In this document: positions 24,044 through 32,426 of the stretch, piece after piece
Layout: every line of letters begins with the position of its first letter
Numbering within the stretch: position 1 is the first letter of the stretch
NCBI GenBank assembly: GCA_001000675.1
Contig: LCHW01000001.1
Location: 346,686 to 410,685, forward strand
Direction of reading: 5' to 3'
From: Candidatus Wolfebacteria bacterium GW2011_GWE2_44_13
Lineage (GTDB): Bacteria > Patescibacteria > Paceibacteria > UBA6257 > UBA9933
Length of the DNA stretch: 64,000 bases
The notes under the pieces: generated by a model
Databases searched by the model: none
The model's input: only the letters and a program-made list of their open reading frames with translations
Told to the model about the DNA's origin: nothing
Position numbers and translations under genes: made by a program

Positions 24044-24706
24044 ATGCCAATACTAGCCATTAAACAATTAGTAAAAGCGTACGGGGCGCATAGGGTTCTT
24101 GATCGACTTAATCTTGAAATTGCTGCAGGAGAAATTGTGGCGCTTATGGGAAAATCAGGAGTGGGGAAGACGACGTTGCTTTCTTGTATTCTTGGATTTG
24201 AAAAACCAGATAGCGGAACAATCGAAATTAATGGGCGTGATGTTGCCAGAGTTGCTATTGAGGAACGACGGCTTGCATATGTGTCCCAGGATTACGGTTT
24301 ATTTCCTCATTTGTCGGTGCGGGATAATATTGCTTTTGGAATGACGATACGCAAGAAGCCTCATACAGAAATTGATCAGCGGGTGCAAGAATTATTACAT
24401 ACTGTTGAGTTACCAAAAATAATATTGAACCGTGGCGTAGATCGGCTATCAGGGGGAGAGCGGCAACGCGTTGCGCTTGCGCGTGCGTTAGCAGTTGAGC
24501 CAAAGCTTTTCTTGTTTGACGAGCCGCTATCTGCAGTAGATATGGAAACGCGTGCTGAGGTTGGCGCAGAGCTACGGGCAATTATTAAAAAGCTTGCCAT
24601 TCCTGCTATTGTTGTTACGCATGATCCGAATGATGCACGTACACTTGCCGACACAATATATCGGCTGGAAAATGGGGTGCTTCAAAAGATTACTATAAAG
24701 GCATAA
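24044..24706 (+). CDS. ABC transporter ATP-binding protein for the preceding permease
   Basis: A 220-residue ATPase: ALMGKSGVGKTTLLSC is Walker A, VSQDYGLFPHLSV the Q-loop, RLSGGERQRVALARALAVEP the signature, FLFDEPLSAVD Walker B and VVTHDPNDA the switch histidine. It lacks the C-terminal regulatory (MOP/TOBE) domain found in full-length ModC, CysA and PotA. It forms an operon with the permease at 23255. An oxyanion importer is most likely, by the permease type. Confidence 0.88.
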   Translation: MPILAIKQLVKAYGAHRVLDRLNLEIAAGEIVALMGKSGVGKTTLLSCILGFEKPDSGTIEINGRDVARVAIEERRLAYVSQDYGLFPHLSVRDNIAFGMTIRKKPHTEIDQRVQELLHTVELPKIILNRGVDRLSGGERQRVALARALAVEPKLFLFDEPLSAVDMETRAEVGAELRAIIKKLAIPAIVVTHDPNDARTLADTIYRLENGVLQKITIKA

Positions 24707-24728
24707 AAAATAGGGGGGGGTGAATTGC

Positions 24729-24758
24729 TTGACATTGTATATGTTTGTGTTGTAGTAT
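24729..24758 (+). promoter_or_regulatory. -35/-10 promoter for the gene at 24808
   Basis: TTGACA, 18 bases, TAGTAT; leader about 45 bases with AGGAG before ATG. Confidence 0.7.
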
Positions 24759-24807
24759 GCACCTGCGCTACATAAGTAGCGACATTTGCACTTTTAGGAG
24801 AAAAACG

Positions 24808-25347
24808 ATGACTGAAATGAAGCAGCAGAAGATTGCGCTTGATGCGCTACTGGTTGGAGCACCGCTTCTGACATTCCTGATGGAACTCGCTGCGATTGAA
24901 GAAAGCACGATTACTGAGGGTTTGCTTGAACCCATGCGGGAAGGCGAGATCGCACTGGGCGAGATGTTGCCCTTCGAAAAACGAGTTTTTGCGTGGTCTA
25001 CTGCGCGCAAAGAGCAGGCGTCCCAAGAACTCAAGAGAATCAAGGAGACGCTGTGTGAGACTTGCGGAGCGTGCGATATCGTTGGTTCTGAATTCCGACA
25101 AGCATGCACCGCTGCCGTGAAGTTCGATGACGAAACGGATAAAGGGATTGCTTTTCTGCACGATTCAATTCGTGCGCGGTTTCCTGACGCTAAGGGGGCG
25201 TACTTGCTGCGCAAAGGGTTTATGGTTGTGCAGAGCGCGAAGCCGGAAAAATCTGCGCGGTCCGAGATGCACGTTCACGTTGTTTCTGGCTTCGGATTTG
25301 AGGGACTCCTCGGGATTCTTGCCTCCGGGTTAGCTCGGAAGTCATAA
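24808..25347 (+). CDS. hypothetical protein, 180 aa (leadered, GC-rich class)
   Basis: Start chosen at ATG 24808 because AGGAG lies seven bases upstream and a promoter at 24729-24758 would exclude the longer frame. The N-terminal two thirds is helical and acidic; a pair of cysteines (ETCGACDI) and a later cysteine could bind metal. The C-terminus (RSEMHVHVVSGFGFEGLLG) is glycine-rich. No known family. GC-rich codons set it apart from the ABC genes before it. Confidence 0.65.
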   Translation: MTEMKQQKIALDALLVGAPLLTFLMELAAIEESTITEGLLEPMREGEIALGEMLPFEKRVFAWSTARKEQASQELKRIKETLCETCGACDIVGSEFRQACTAAVKFDDETDKGIAFLHDSIRARFPDAKGAYLLRKGFMVVQSAKPEKSARSEMHVHVVSGFGFEGLLGILASGLARKS

Positions 25348-25375
25348 TCGTTCTCGCCTACGGGGCGAGAGCAGG

Positions 25376-25404
25376 GAGCTCGACGTTATGTCGAGCTCTT
25401 TTTT
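25376..25404 (+). terminator. intrinsic terminator
   Basis: GAGCTCGAC pairs with GTCGAGCTC around GTTAT, then six Ts. A second hairpin (TCTCGCC/GGGCGAGA) lies just before it at 25352-25370. Confidence 0.9.
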
Positions 25405-25442
25405 GTTGTATCGATAAGTGATGTATACTTTTATTATTACCT

Positions 25443-26003
25443 ATGGCGAAAGAAGTAAAAACAATTATATTGTGCAATCGAGCGATTACCTATGATTTAA
25501 AAAAGAGCAGCCGTGCAAAACGGATGCGTATTTCTATTGGCGCTGGGGGAGCACTTTCTGTTACCGTGCCGTATCGATTTCCTGAACCATTTATTGAACG
25601 ATTTATGCGAGAAAAAGCAGGATGGATTTTGCGACAGATTACAGTATTTGAACAGCGGGGCGGAAGACTTACGCGGTATACGCGGGCGCATTATTTGGAA
25701 CATAAAGAAGCTGCTCGTGAGTTGGCACATACACGCTTGGCGCATTTTAATCAATTCTATAATTACTCATATGGGGATATTAGTATCCGTGATCAAAAAA
25801 CGCGATGGGGGAGTTGTTCTCGTTCTGGCAACTTAAACTTTAATTATAAGCTTGCGGTCGTGCCTGAACATATTGCTGATTATGTTATTGTGCACGAACT
25901 GTGTCATCGGAAAGAATTTAACCACTCGAAGGCCTTTTGGGATTTGGTTGCGCGAACTATTCCTAATCATAAAGAAATTCGCAAGGAGTTAAAGTTACTA
26001 TAA
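25443..26003 (+). CDS. YgjP-family (DUF45) zinc metallopeptidase
   Basis: A 186-residue protein of the YgjP/WLM-like group. The zinc motif HELCH in IVHELCHRKEFNHSKAFW supplies two histidines and the glutamate, with the third ligand in the NHSKAFW segment; TRWGSCSRSGNLNFN is the other family hallmark. Members are small cytoplasmic metalloproteases, sometimes linked to restriction or SprT-like DNA-protein repair; the substrate is unknown. It stands alone between two terminators. Confidence 0.88.
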   Translation: MAKEVKTIILCNRAITYDLKKSSRAKRMRISIGAGGALSVTVPYRFPEPFIERFMREKAGWILRQITVFEQRGGRLTRYTRAHYLEHKEAARELAHTRLAHFNQFYNYSYGDISIRDQKTRWGSCSRSGNLNFNYKLAVVPEHIADYVIVHELCHRKEFNHSKAFWDLVARTIPNHKEIRKELKLL

Positions 26004-26018
26004 AGAAGGAAGTAAGCG

Positions 26019-26047
26019 ATAGCGCGCCTAATGGCGCGCTATTTTTG
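26019..26047 (+). terminator. intrinsic terminator
   Basis: ATAGCGCGCC pairs with GGCGCGCTAT around TAAT, then TTTTG. Confidence 0.9.
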
Positions 26048-26120
26048 TAGGGGCTTGAAAGTGAATTGCGAGAGGTATAGAATAAAAATTCCTCGTTTCT
26101 AAATTTATACAATACAGATT

Positions 26121-27758
26121 ATGAGTAAAAAAGCAGTATTTTCTAATATTCAAAATAACTGGAAGTCTGGTTTAACGGTTGCGCTTGTTGCGCTTCCGCT
26201 ATCACTTTCGCTCGGCGTTGCCGCAGGTGCTACGCCGCTTATGGGCGTTATTACCGCTATTTGGGCAGGTCTTATTGCTGCCGTGTTTGGCGGAAACAAT
26301 TATAACGTCGTTGGCCCTACGGGAGCACTTTCTGGAATCCTTGCAACATATGCGCTTATGTATGGTGCGGCCAGCTTGCCGTTTTTGGCAATTTTAAGTG
26401 GAATCATTATTCTTATTTTTTATGCATTGCATTGGGAGCGCTATATTGTGTTTATCCCTGCGAGCGTAGTGCATGGGTTTACACTTGGTGTTGCATTTAT
26501 TATTGGATTAAATCAATTAAACTTCGCGCTTGGATTAACGGGCTTGCCTAGCCATGAACGATTTTTTGATAATGTTATCGAATCTTTTTCGCATATTGGA
26601 GAGACGAGTTTGGTTGCTGTCGTGTTATTCGCAATCGCCTTGGCTGTAATTATTGCATTACGGAAATATACACCTCGTATTCCTGGGGCTATCGCGATTG
26701 CGCCGTTCGGTATTTTAATTGGATGGCTTGCTGAGCGGGGGACTATCACACTCCCAGTGCAAACAATTGCATCAAAGTTCGGTTCTATTCCGAATGCAAT
26801 TGCGAGTATACCGCATTTTTCTTTTGCAATGATTGGACAGGGAGCGATTGTTGCGGCACTTACTATTGCTGTTGTTGCAATTCTTGAAACATTGATGTCG
26901 GCAAAAATTGCTGACGGAACAACAAAGACAAAGTCGGATCAGCGCAAAGAGGTTTTTGGACTTGGTCTTGCAAACATAGCTTCGGGTATGTTTGGAGGTA
27001 TACCAGCAACCGCTGCACTTGCGCGTACATCGCTTAATATTAAGAGTGGGGCAACGCATAAAACATCGGCTGCCATTGCATCGATTGGGGTTGTTGTTAT
27101 TGCGCTTGTTTTATTGACCGGATTCCAGTATTTACCGTTGGCATTTGTTGCCGCGATTCTTGTTTCTGTTGCTTTGTTTATGGTTGAACGCGAACATTTT
27201 ATTCATTTATATCGTTATGATAAAAAAGTTTTTGGTCTTGCGCTTGTGGTCGCGGGCATTACAATTGTTGAAGATCCAATTATCGGTATTCTCGTGGGTT
27301 CGGTTGCTGCACTTTTAATGTTCGTCAATACGCTTTCGTTTGCAGAAAGTGAGGTTACGATTAACAAAGGAGGAGCTATTGTTGGCAGGCATCGTTCCGA
27401 TGAGCTAGAAGAACTTGAGGATCATGGTGATATTCTTGTGTATCGATTTGCGGGGCAATTGACCTATATTAATTCGCAAGGGCACTTACAGTCATTGGCA
27501 CATATCAGACCAGAAACAAAGATAATCGTATTGAGTTTCCGCAACCTCTTTTACATTGATATCGACGGCGTCGATTCAATTACTGAAATGATAGAGATGC
27601 TTGAACAGAACGGAAAGACGGTATATTTGTCGAGTGTAAATCAACATGTGCGGACGGTTGTTAGCCAGGCGCCGTGGTATGCACGCATGAAGCAGGAGGG
27701 GCGCAAGTTCGAATCTGTTTCACAGGCACTTAAACAGCTCACTGCTGAAACGAAATAA
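26121..27758 (+). CDS. SulP-family inorganic anion transporter with STAS domain
   Basis: A 545-residue SLC26/SulP transporter. There are about 12-14 membrane helices in residues 15-410; NVVGPTGALSGILATYA and AKIADGTTKTKSDQRKEVFGLG with FGGIPATAALARTSLNIKSG are the conserved transport-domain segments. Residues 435-545 form the cytoplasmic STAS domain (YRFAGQLTYINSQGHL, LSFRNLFYIDIDGVD). Substrates in the family are sulfate, bicarbonate, chloride or other anions and cannot be chosen here. Single gene with its own terminator. Confidence 0.92.
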   Translation: MSKKAVFSNIQNNWKSGLTVALVALPLSLSLGVAAGATPLMGVITAIWAGLIAAVFGGNNYNVVGPTGALSGILATYALMYGAASLPFLAILSGIIILIFYALHWERYIVFIPASVVHGFTLGVAFIIGLNQLNFALGLTGLPSHERFFDNVIESFSHIGETSLVAVVLFAIALAVIIALRKYTPRIPGAIAIAPFGILIGWLAERGTITLPVQTIASKFGSIPNAIASIPHFSFAMIGQGAIVAALTIAVVAILETLMSAKIADGTTKTKSDQRKEVFGLGLANIASGMFGGIPATAALARTSLNIKSGATHKTSAAIASIGVVVIALVLLTGFQYLPLAFVAAILVSVALFMVEREHFIHLYRYDKKVFGLALVVAGITIVEDPIIGILVGSVAALLMFVNTLSFAESEVTINKGGAIVGRHRSDELEELEDHGDILVYRFAGQLTYINSQGHLQSLAHIRPETKIIVLSFRNLFYIDIDGVDSITEMIEMLEQNGKTVYLSSVNQHVRTVVSQAPWYARMKQEGRKFESVSQALKQLTAETK

Positions 27759-27760
27759 AT

Positions 27761-27796
27761 CAACGAAAAAGAGCGTAAAAACGCTCTTTTTCGTTG
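27761..27796 (+). terminator. intrinsic terminator
   Basis: CAACGAAAAAGAGCG pairs with CGCTCTTTTTCGTTG around a short A-rich loop. Confidence 0.9.
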
Positions 27797-27831
27797 CACA
27801 GTCCTTGAGAGAATGGTATACTTACCCCATT

Positions 27832-28863
27832 ATGGTAGATAAACTCTCTAGTATTAAAGCGTCTTTTGAGGCGGATGTGCAATTGGTGACTAATCTCGAA
27901 CAGTGGGAGGTGTTACGCGTAAAATACCTTGGACGGAAGAGTCAATTGAGCGACGCAATGAGTCTTTTGAAAGATCTCTCGGGCGACCAGCGACGTGATT
28001 TTGGTAAGCACGCAAATGAAGTGCGTACTTTTTTGGAAGTAGTTTTAGAAGATACACGTATTGCATTAGAAGCTAAAGGCACGCATGCAAATCGCATTGA
28101 TGTAACTCGACCAGGCACTAAAAAACAAACAGGGCATTTGCATCCGTTGACACGCGTAGAAGATGAGATTAAACAAATCTTTTTGGCAATGAATTTTTCG
28201 GTTGTTGAAGGACCAGAAATAGAAACTGAACATTATAACTTTGATGCACTTAATGTTCCGGCAAATCATCCAGCCCGTGAAATGTGGGATACGTTTTGGA
28301 TAAAAGGAGAACAGGGCAAGCAAAAAGGGAAAACCGGACCAACAGAAGCGCTCCGCTATTTATTGCGCACCCATACAAGTCCGATGCAAATTCGGTATAT
28401 GGAAAAGAATACGCCTCCGTTTCAGATTATCGTCCCTGGGCGTGTGTTTCGCTATGAAGCAACCGACGCTTCGCATGAAATAAATTTCTATCAAATGGAG
28501 GGGTTGATGGTTGGCCCGCATATTTCGTTGGCTAACTTTAAATATGTTATTGAAGAATTTTTCAAAAAGTTTTTCAACGATCCTGCGATGCAATTTCGTT
28601 TTCGCCCGAGTTATTTTCCATTTGTAGAGCCAGGAGTTGAAGTGGATATCAAACGAAAAGGAGATTCGAAATGGCTCGAAGTCATGGGCGCAGGTATGGT
28701 ACATCGCAATGTACTTAAAGCGGTTGGGTACAATCCTGAAGAAGTACAAGGTTTTGCATTTGGTATGGGTACAGATCGTTTAGCTATGTTGAAATATAAA
28801 ATTCCGGATATTCGATTACTATATAGCGGGGATTTGCGGTTTATTCAGCAATTCAAAAAGTGA
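27832..28863 (+). CDS. pheS: phenylalanyl-tRNA synthetase alpha subunit
   Basis: 343 residues, normal length. The N-terminal coiled coil is followed by the class II catalytic core: HPLTRVEDEIKQIF, RVFRYEATDASHEINFYQMEG (motif 2) and FAFGMGTDRLAMLKY (motif 3). ATG 27832 is used; TATACT ends nine bases before it and there is no ribosome site, so translation is probably leaderless. It charges tRNA-Phe together with PheT, whose gene follows after an unusual 148-base gap that folds into a long hairpin. Confidence 0.95.
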   Translation: MVDKLSSIKASFEADVQLVTNLEQWEVLRVKYLGRKSQLSDAMSLLKDLSGDQRRDFGKHANEVRTFLEVVLEDTRIALEAKGTHANRIDVTRPGTKKQTGHLHPLTRVEDEIKQIFLAMNFSVVEGPEIETEHYNFDALNVPANHPAREMWDTFWIKGEQGKQKGKTGPTEALRYLLRTHTSPMQIRYMEKNTPPFQIIVPGRVFRYEATDASHEINFYQMEGLMVGPHISLANFKYVIEEFFKKFFNDPAMQFRFRPSYFPFVEPGVEVDIKRKGDSKWLEVMGAGMVHRNVLKAVGYNPEEVQGFAFGMGTDRLAMLKYKIPDIRLLYSGDLRFIQQFKK

Positions 28864-28864
28864 C

Positions 28865-28984
28865 GATGCATGTGTTCGCCGAATTACTGCGTTACGGGTC
28901 CCTGTCGATTCAGTCGCTGTATCAGTAAATACAGCTCTCTCGTCGACCTTCCCGTGCCTTGTACTTCATCCAAACACAAGCATC
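28865..28984 (+). ncRNA. long nested hairpin between pheS and pheT
   Basis: Successive nested arms pair across the gap: GATGC-A-TGTGTT with AACACA-A-GCATC (outer), ACGGG with CCCGT, GTCGA with TCGAC, and GCTGTAT with ATACAGC (inner, loop CAGTA). All four are in the right order for one rod of about 120 nt. It is either a structured RNA or regulatory element in the pheST transcript, or an inverted-repeat insertion. No T-box hallmark is present. Confidence 0.5.
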
Positions 28985-29011
28985 ATCGGGGAGAGTTAAT
29001 AATTATATATC

Positions 29012-31042
29012 ATGAAGTTCTCTTATACACTATTAAAAAAACTTGTTCCAGAAATTAAAAACCCTAAAGCATTAGAGGAGCATCTTTCGTTATATGCATT
29101 TGAAGTTGACGGTATAGAAGAAAAAACCTTCGATATTAAGCTTCCTGCGAATCGATATGGAGATGCGGCTTCACATTGGGGTGTTGCGCAAGAAATCGCT
29201 GCGACCATGGGGATTCGTTTCAGCGAGCAGCGTGCAATCGCAACGCTCTTAACAAGGCAAGTTACTACAACCGGAAAACAACCTCTAAGCGTTACAATTG
29301 AAGCGAAAGATCTATGTGCTCGCTATATTGGTGCTTATTGTGAAAATGTGAAGGTAGGCGAGTCTCCAAAATGGATTAAAGAGATTTTAACTGAATGTGG
29401 TATGCGCCCTATTAATAACGTTGTTGATATTATGAATTACGTTATGCTTGAAACAGGGCAGCCGTTGCATGCGTTTGATTATGATAAATTGGAGGGTGGA
29501 AAACTTATTGTTCGTCGGGCACGAAAAGGCGAGTCAATTGTTACGCTCGATGATCAAGAAGTTTCATTGACTGAGGATATGTTAATTATCGCAGATGCAA
29601 AACGTCCGCTTGCTATCGCGGGTATTAAAGGCGGAAAATTAGCCGAAGTTGATACGCATACAAAGCGTATTGTAATTGAGGCGGCAAATTTTGATCCGGT
29701 AAGTATTTATAAAACATCGCGCGCCGTTGGTATCTTGACTGATGCCTCTGCTCGGTTTGCACGAACATTGAGCCCTGAGCTTGCAACACTGGGCGCTATT
29801 CGTTCAAAAATGCTTCTGCAGTCAATTATGGATTTGAAGCAGAAAGGGGTCGTTGATATCTATCCCAAAAAACAAGCAAAGAAAATTTTGAAATTTGAGC
29901 TTAACCGCTGCAACGCCTTTTTAGGAACTGCATTTGATGTAAAGACGGTGCGGACCTATTTTGAATTACTTGGATTTACCATCACTCCTTTCAATAAGAC
30001 TCCTATTGCGGCTGGAACGTTTTTAGTAACTGCTCCTGCGTTGCGCACTGATATCGAGCATCCAAATGATCTCTATGAAGAAATAGTGCGATTGCATGGA
30101 TTTGGAAATTTACGGTCCGCTGCTCCCTATGTACATCTTGTACCATCAGGATTTGAAGATGGTGTTGTATTGAAAGATAAAGTCCGCAGAGTGCTTACTT
30201 CGCTTGGTATGGATGAAGTATATAATCACTCGTTCGTAAGTGACCAATTTGGGCATGATGATGCAGATATTCGCGCTGAGCTTGTTGCTTTAGAAAATCC
30301 GATTAGTAAGGAATATACGTTTATGCGCCCAACACTTGCCGGAGGATTGCATGGCAATGTGGAGTCGAATAGCCGCTACTTTGATGCTATTGCAGCGTTT
30401 GAAGTTGGGAGAGTATTTGCAAAACATAAAAAAGAGATCAAGGAAAATAATATGCTTGGTATCGTTTTGGCGAGCAAGGGAACTGAGCAATTCTTCGAGT
30501 TGAAAGGTTTACTGCACGAATTATTTAAGCGCATTGGCTTAAACGATGTAACGATGTATGAAAATGCGGAACAAGAGCCACGATTTGCAGGAGCATATAT
30601 TAGTGATCAAGAAATGCTTTGTATCGAGTCTGATGGGGAATGCCTTGGGTATCTAGCAAAAATGAAACACTTACCTGCAAAATGGCACGGTAGTATTGTT
30701 GAGCTCGATATGGCTCTTTTAACGAAGCTTGTCGTTGCTGAACATGAATATGTGCCGTTGCCAAAATATCCGTCGATTGTGCGTGATATTTCCGTGCTTG
30801 TTAATACACGTGAACGCGTTGGCGATATTATGCAAGCAATGCAACTTGCCGATAGCGCAATTATTGAAGATGTCGACTTGATTGATGAATATGAAAACGA
30901 AAAGCTTGATGGTAAGCGCAGTCTTACCTTCCGAATTATATTTCAGGCAGAAGATCGTACGTTAACTGACGAGATCGTGAATAAGGATATGGAAGCTATT
31001 GTCGCGCTTCTTCGAAAGAAATTTTCAGCAGAAATTCGATAA
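29012..31042 (+). CDS. pheT: phenylalanyl-tRNA synthetase beta subunit, lacking the N-terminal OB fold
   Basis: 676 residues against about 800 in typical bacteria. The start MKFSYTLLKKLVPEI is the usual B1 opening, but EVDGIEE jumps straight to IKLPANRYGDAASHWGVAQE, so the roughly 115-residue OB-fold tRNA-binding domain (B2) is missing. B3/B4 (editing), B5, the core-like B6/B7 and the C-terminal anticodon-binding FDX-ACB domain (YPSIVRDISVLVN) remain. Works as alpha2-beta2 with PheS. Domain loss fits a streamlined genome. Confidence 0.94.
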   Translation: MKFSYTLLKKLVPEIKNPKALEEHLSLYAFEVDGIEEKTFDIKLPANRYGDAASHWGVAQEIAATMGIRFSEQRAIATLLTRQVTTTGKQPLSVTIEAKDLCARYIGAYCENVKVGESPKWIKEILTECGMRPINNVVDIMNYVMLETGQPLHAFDYDKLEGGKLIVRRARKGESIVTLDDQEVSLTEDMLIIADAKRPLAIAGIKGGKLAEVDTHTKRIVIEAANFDPVSIYKTSRAVGILTDASARFARTLSPELATLGAIRSKMLLQSIMDLKQKGVVDIYPKKQAKKILKFELNRCNAFLGTAFDVKTVRTYFELLGFTITPFNKTPIAAGTFLVTAPALRTDIEHPNDLYEEIVRLHGFGNLRSAAPYVHLVPSGFEDGVVLKDKVRRVLTSLGMDEVYNHSFVSDQFGHDDADIRAELVALENPISKEYTFMRPTLAGGLHGNVESNSRYFDAIAAFEVGRVFAKHKKEIKENNMLGIVLASKGTEQFFELKGLLHELFKRIGLNDVTMYENAEQEPRFAGAYISDQEMLCIESDGECLGYLAKMKHLPAKWHGSIVELDMALLTKLVVAEHEYVPLPKYPSIVRDISVLVNTRERVGDIMQAMQLADSAIIEDVDLIDEYENEKLDGKRSLTFRIIFQAEDRTLTDEIVNKDMEAIVALLRKKFSAEIR

Positions 31043-31045
31043 TCT

Positions 31046-31417
31046 ATGGAACAACTTACTCAAAATGAACAATATAAGGAGGGAGATAGCGTTGAGCGCG
31101 TAGCTAATGTGCAGGACACATCTTTTGAACAAGGAGGAGGCGCACTTCTTGCTGAATCAAAAGAAGCGTATGAAAATGATTTAATGCATATAAAAATCGC
31201 ATTGGAACATAAACGCGCTGCGCTTGATGAGCTTGAACAAGCAGCCGCTGCGCACGCATCAGTAAAAATTGATGCGTTTGCTGTTTTACAAAATGATCTA
31301 GAAGGAAAAATTAAGAAAGCGCATTCTGATATTGAACTTTTAGAAACATTGCGTCGTGTTACACAACAACGACTAGCGCTATTGATTGAAGAAAAGGCTG
31401 ACGAGATTGCCGAGTAA
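31046..31417 (+). CDS. acidic coiled-coil hypothetical protein
   Basis: 123 residues, mostly one or two long helices with heptad character (EHKRAALDELEQAAAAHASV, KIKKAHSDIELLETLRRVTQQRLALL). It has no signal peptide. It begins four bases after pheT and is followed seven bases later by the Nudix gene, so it probably rides on the same transcript. Function unknown. Confidence 0.55.
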   Translation: MEQLTQNEQYKEGDSVERVANVQDTSFEQGGGALLAESKEAYENDLMHIKIALEHKRAALDELEQAAAAHASVKIDAFAVLQNDLEGKIKKAHSDIELLETLRRVTQQRLALLIEEKADEIAE

Positions 31418-31424
31418 CCATACC

Positions 31425-31838
31425 ATGGAACATCATACACAAACTGCTGGTGGGGTTGTGCTTAACGCAGATGGAGATGTGCTTATTGTAAATCAAGGTG
31501 GTGTACATTGGTCATTACCCAAAGGACATATTGAAGCAGGGGAATCTGCCCTTGTTGCTGCGCAGCGAGAAATTGGCGAAGAGGCGGGCGTTGACGAACT
31601 AACCCTGATCAAAGAGCTAGGAACGTATCAGCGTTACCAAATGAATTGGGATGGCAGCAATAACCCCGAAGAATTTAAAGACATTACGCTTTTTCTTTTT
31701 CATACAAAACAACGTGAACTACATCCACGCGATGCCGATAATCCATCTGCAAAATGGGTTCCGAAGAACGAAGTTGTATATGTGCTTACAAATCCGAAAG
31801 ATAAAGAATTTTTTTTCGGCATTGTCGATCAGCTGTAG
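31425..31838 (+). CDS. Nudix hydrolase
   Basis: 137 residues. The Nudix box G-x5-E-x7-R-E-x-x-E-E-x-G is complete in GHIEAGESALVAAQREIGEE followed by AGV. The upstream strand TAGGVVLNADGDVLIVNQGG and WSLPKGH are typical of the diadenosine-polyphosphate or (d)NTP-cleaving group. ATG 31425 is the natural start; the longer frame overlaps the previous gene. The substrate is not determined. Confidence 0.9.
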   Translation: MEHHTQTAGGVVLNADGDVLIVNQGGVHWSLPKGHIEAGESALVAAQREIGEEAGVDELTLIKELGTYQRYQMNWDGSNNPEEFKDITLFLFHTKQRELHPRDADNPSAKWVPKNEVVYVLTNPKDKEFFFGIVDQL

Positions 31839-31846
31839 TATAAAAA

Positions 31847-31876
31847 TAAAGCGCCCCCGGAGATGGGGGCGTTTTT
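31847..31876. terminator. intrinsic terminator
   Basis: CGCCCCC pairs with GGGGGCG, followed by five Ts; on the left an A-rich run allows use by the convergent gene at 31897. Confidence 0.85.
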
Positions 31877-31896
31877 GAAGTAGTGCCAATAACCTT

Positions 31897-32289
31897 TTAC
31901 TGGTACGTGGCGATGGCCTTTTGTGCTGCCTGGAGAACCAATTGATGGTCGGCGAATGCGAACCGCTGTGGTTCCAGCGATGCTCCGAGCTTGAGCTCGA
32001 TACCGCTTCCATCGAGATAGACGACGCTTCGCACGAGATAATGGTTTTTGATGGCGAGCCTTTCAGTCGGCCAGTCAATGTCGATCTTGAACTGACCGGG
32101 GGAATCGGTCTGCTTCGTGATGTAGAGCAGCTCTGCTTTCCGAGGGCGCTTACGGCCTTCGGCTACCACAGGCCTTGCAACCGGCATTCTTTCGAGCGCG
32201 GTGTTCTTCCTGTCGACTGCAAGTGACAGAATGTTGAAAAGCAGATGCGCAATTTCTTCAGGATTCAATTCATTCGCGGCTTTGCTCAT
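31897..32289 (-). CDS. hypothetical protein, 130 aa (leadered, GC-rich class)
   Basis: ATG at 32289 is preceded by GAGGAGG. The N-terminal NPEEIAHLLFNILSLAVDRKN is a helix; the middle is basic (EGRKRPRKAELL), the rest beta-rich (GQFKIDIDWPTERLAI, RSVVYLDGSGIELKLG). No family recognised. GC near 55 percent contrasts with the AT-rich genes on both sides. It belongs to the set of ten single leadered genes. Confidence 0.65.
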   Translation of the reverse strand: MSKAANELNPEEIAHLLFNILSLAVDRKNTALERMPVARPVVAEGRKRPRKAELLYITKQTDSPGQFKIDIDWPTERLAIKNHYLVRSVVYLDGSGIELKLGASLEPQRFAFADHQLVLQAAQKAIATYQ

Positions 32290-32327
32290 GGGGCCTCCTC
32301 GGGAATGGGGTTAAATATGCTGTATTT

Positions 32328-32356
32328 TTTATATTCTATTTATCTCGCGATGTCAA
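32328..32356 (-). promoter_or_regulatory. -35/-10 promoter for the gene at 31897-32289
   Basis: On the minus strand: TTGACA, exactly 17 bases, TATAAA. One of the best matches to the vegetative consensus in the window. Confidence 0.75.
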
Positions 32357-32411
32357 TTCATTCATGTAGCTATTTCATTACCATTGTTCGTTTTTTCGCA
32401 TGTACCTATGG

Positions 32412-32417
32412 TATAAT
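32412..32417 (+). promoter_or_regulatory. -10 box of a near-leaderless transcript
   Basis: TATAAT in TATGGTATAATTAAT, nine bases before ATG 32427; no ribosome site is present. Confidence 0.6.
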
Positions 32418-32426
32418 TAATGCATT

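Noticed and set aside
28865..28984. T-box riboswitch controlling pheT
   Set aside because: No AGGGTGG-x-ACCGCG antiterminator motif and no terminator; it lies between the two subunit genes rather than before the operon.
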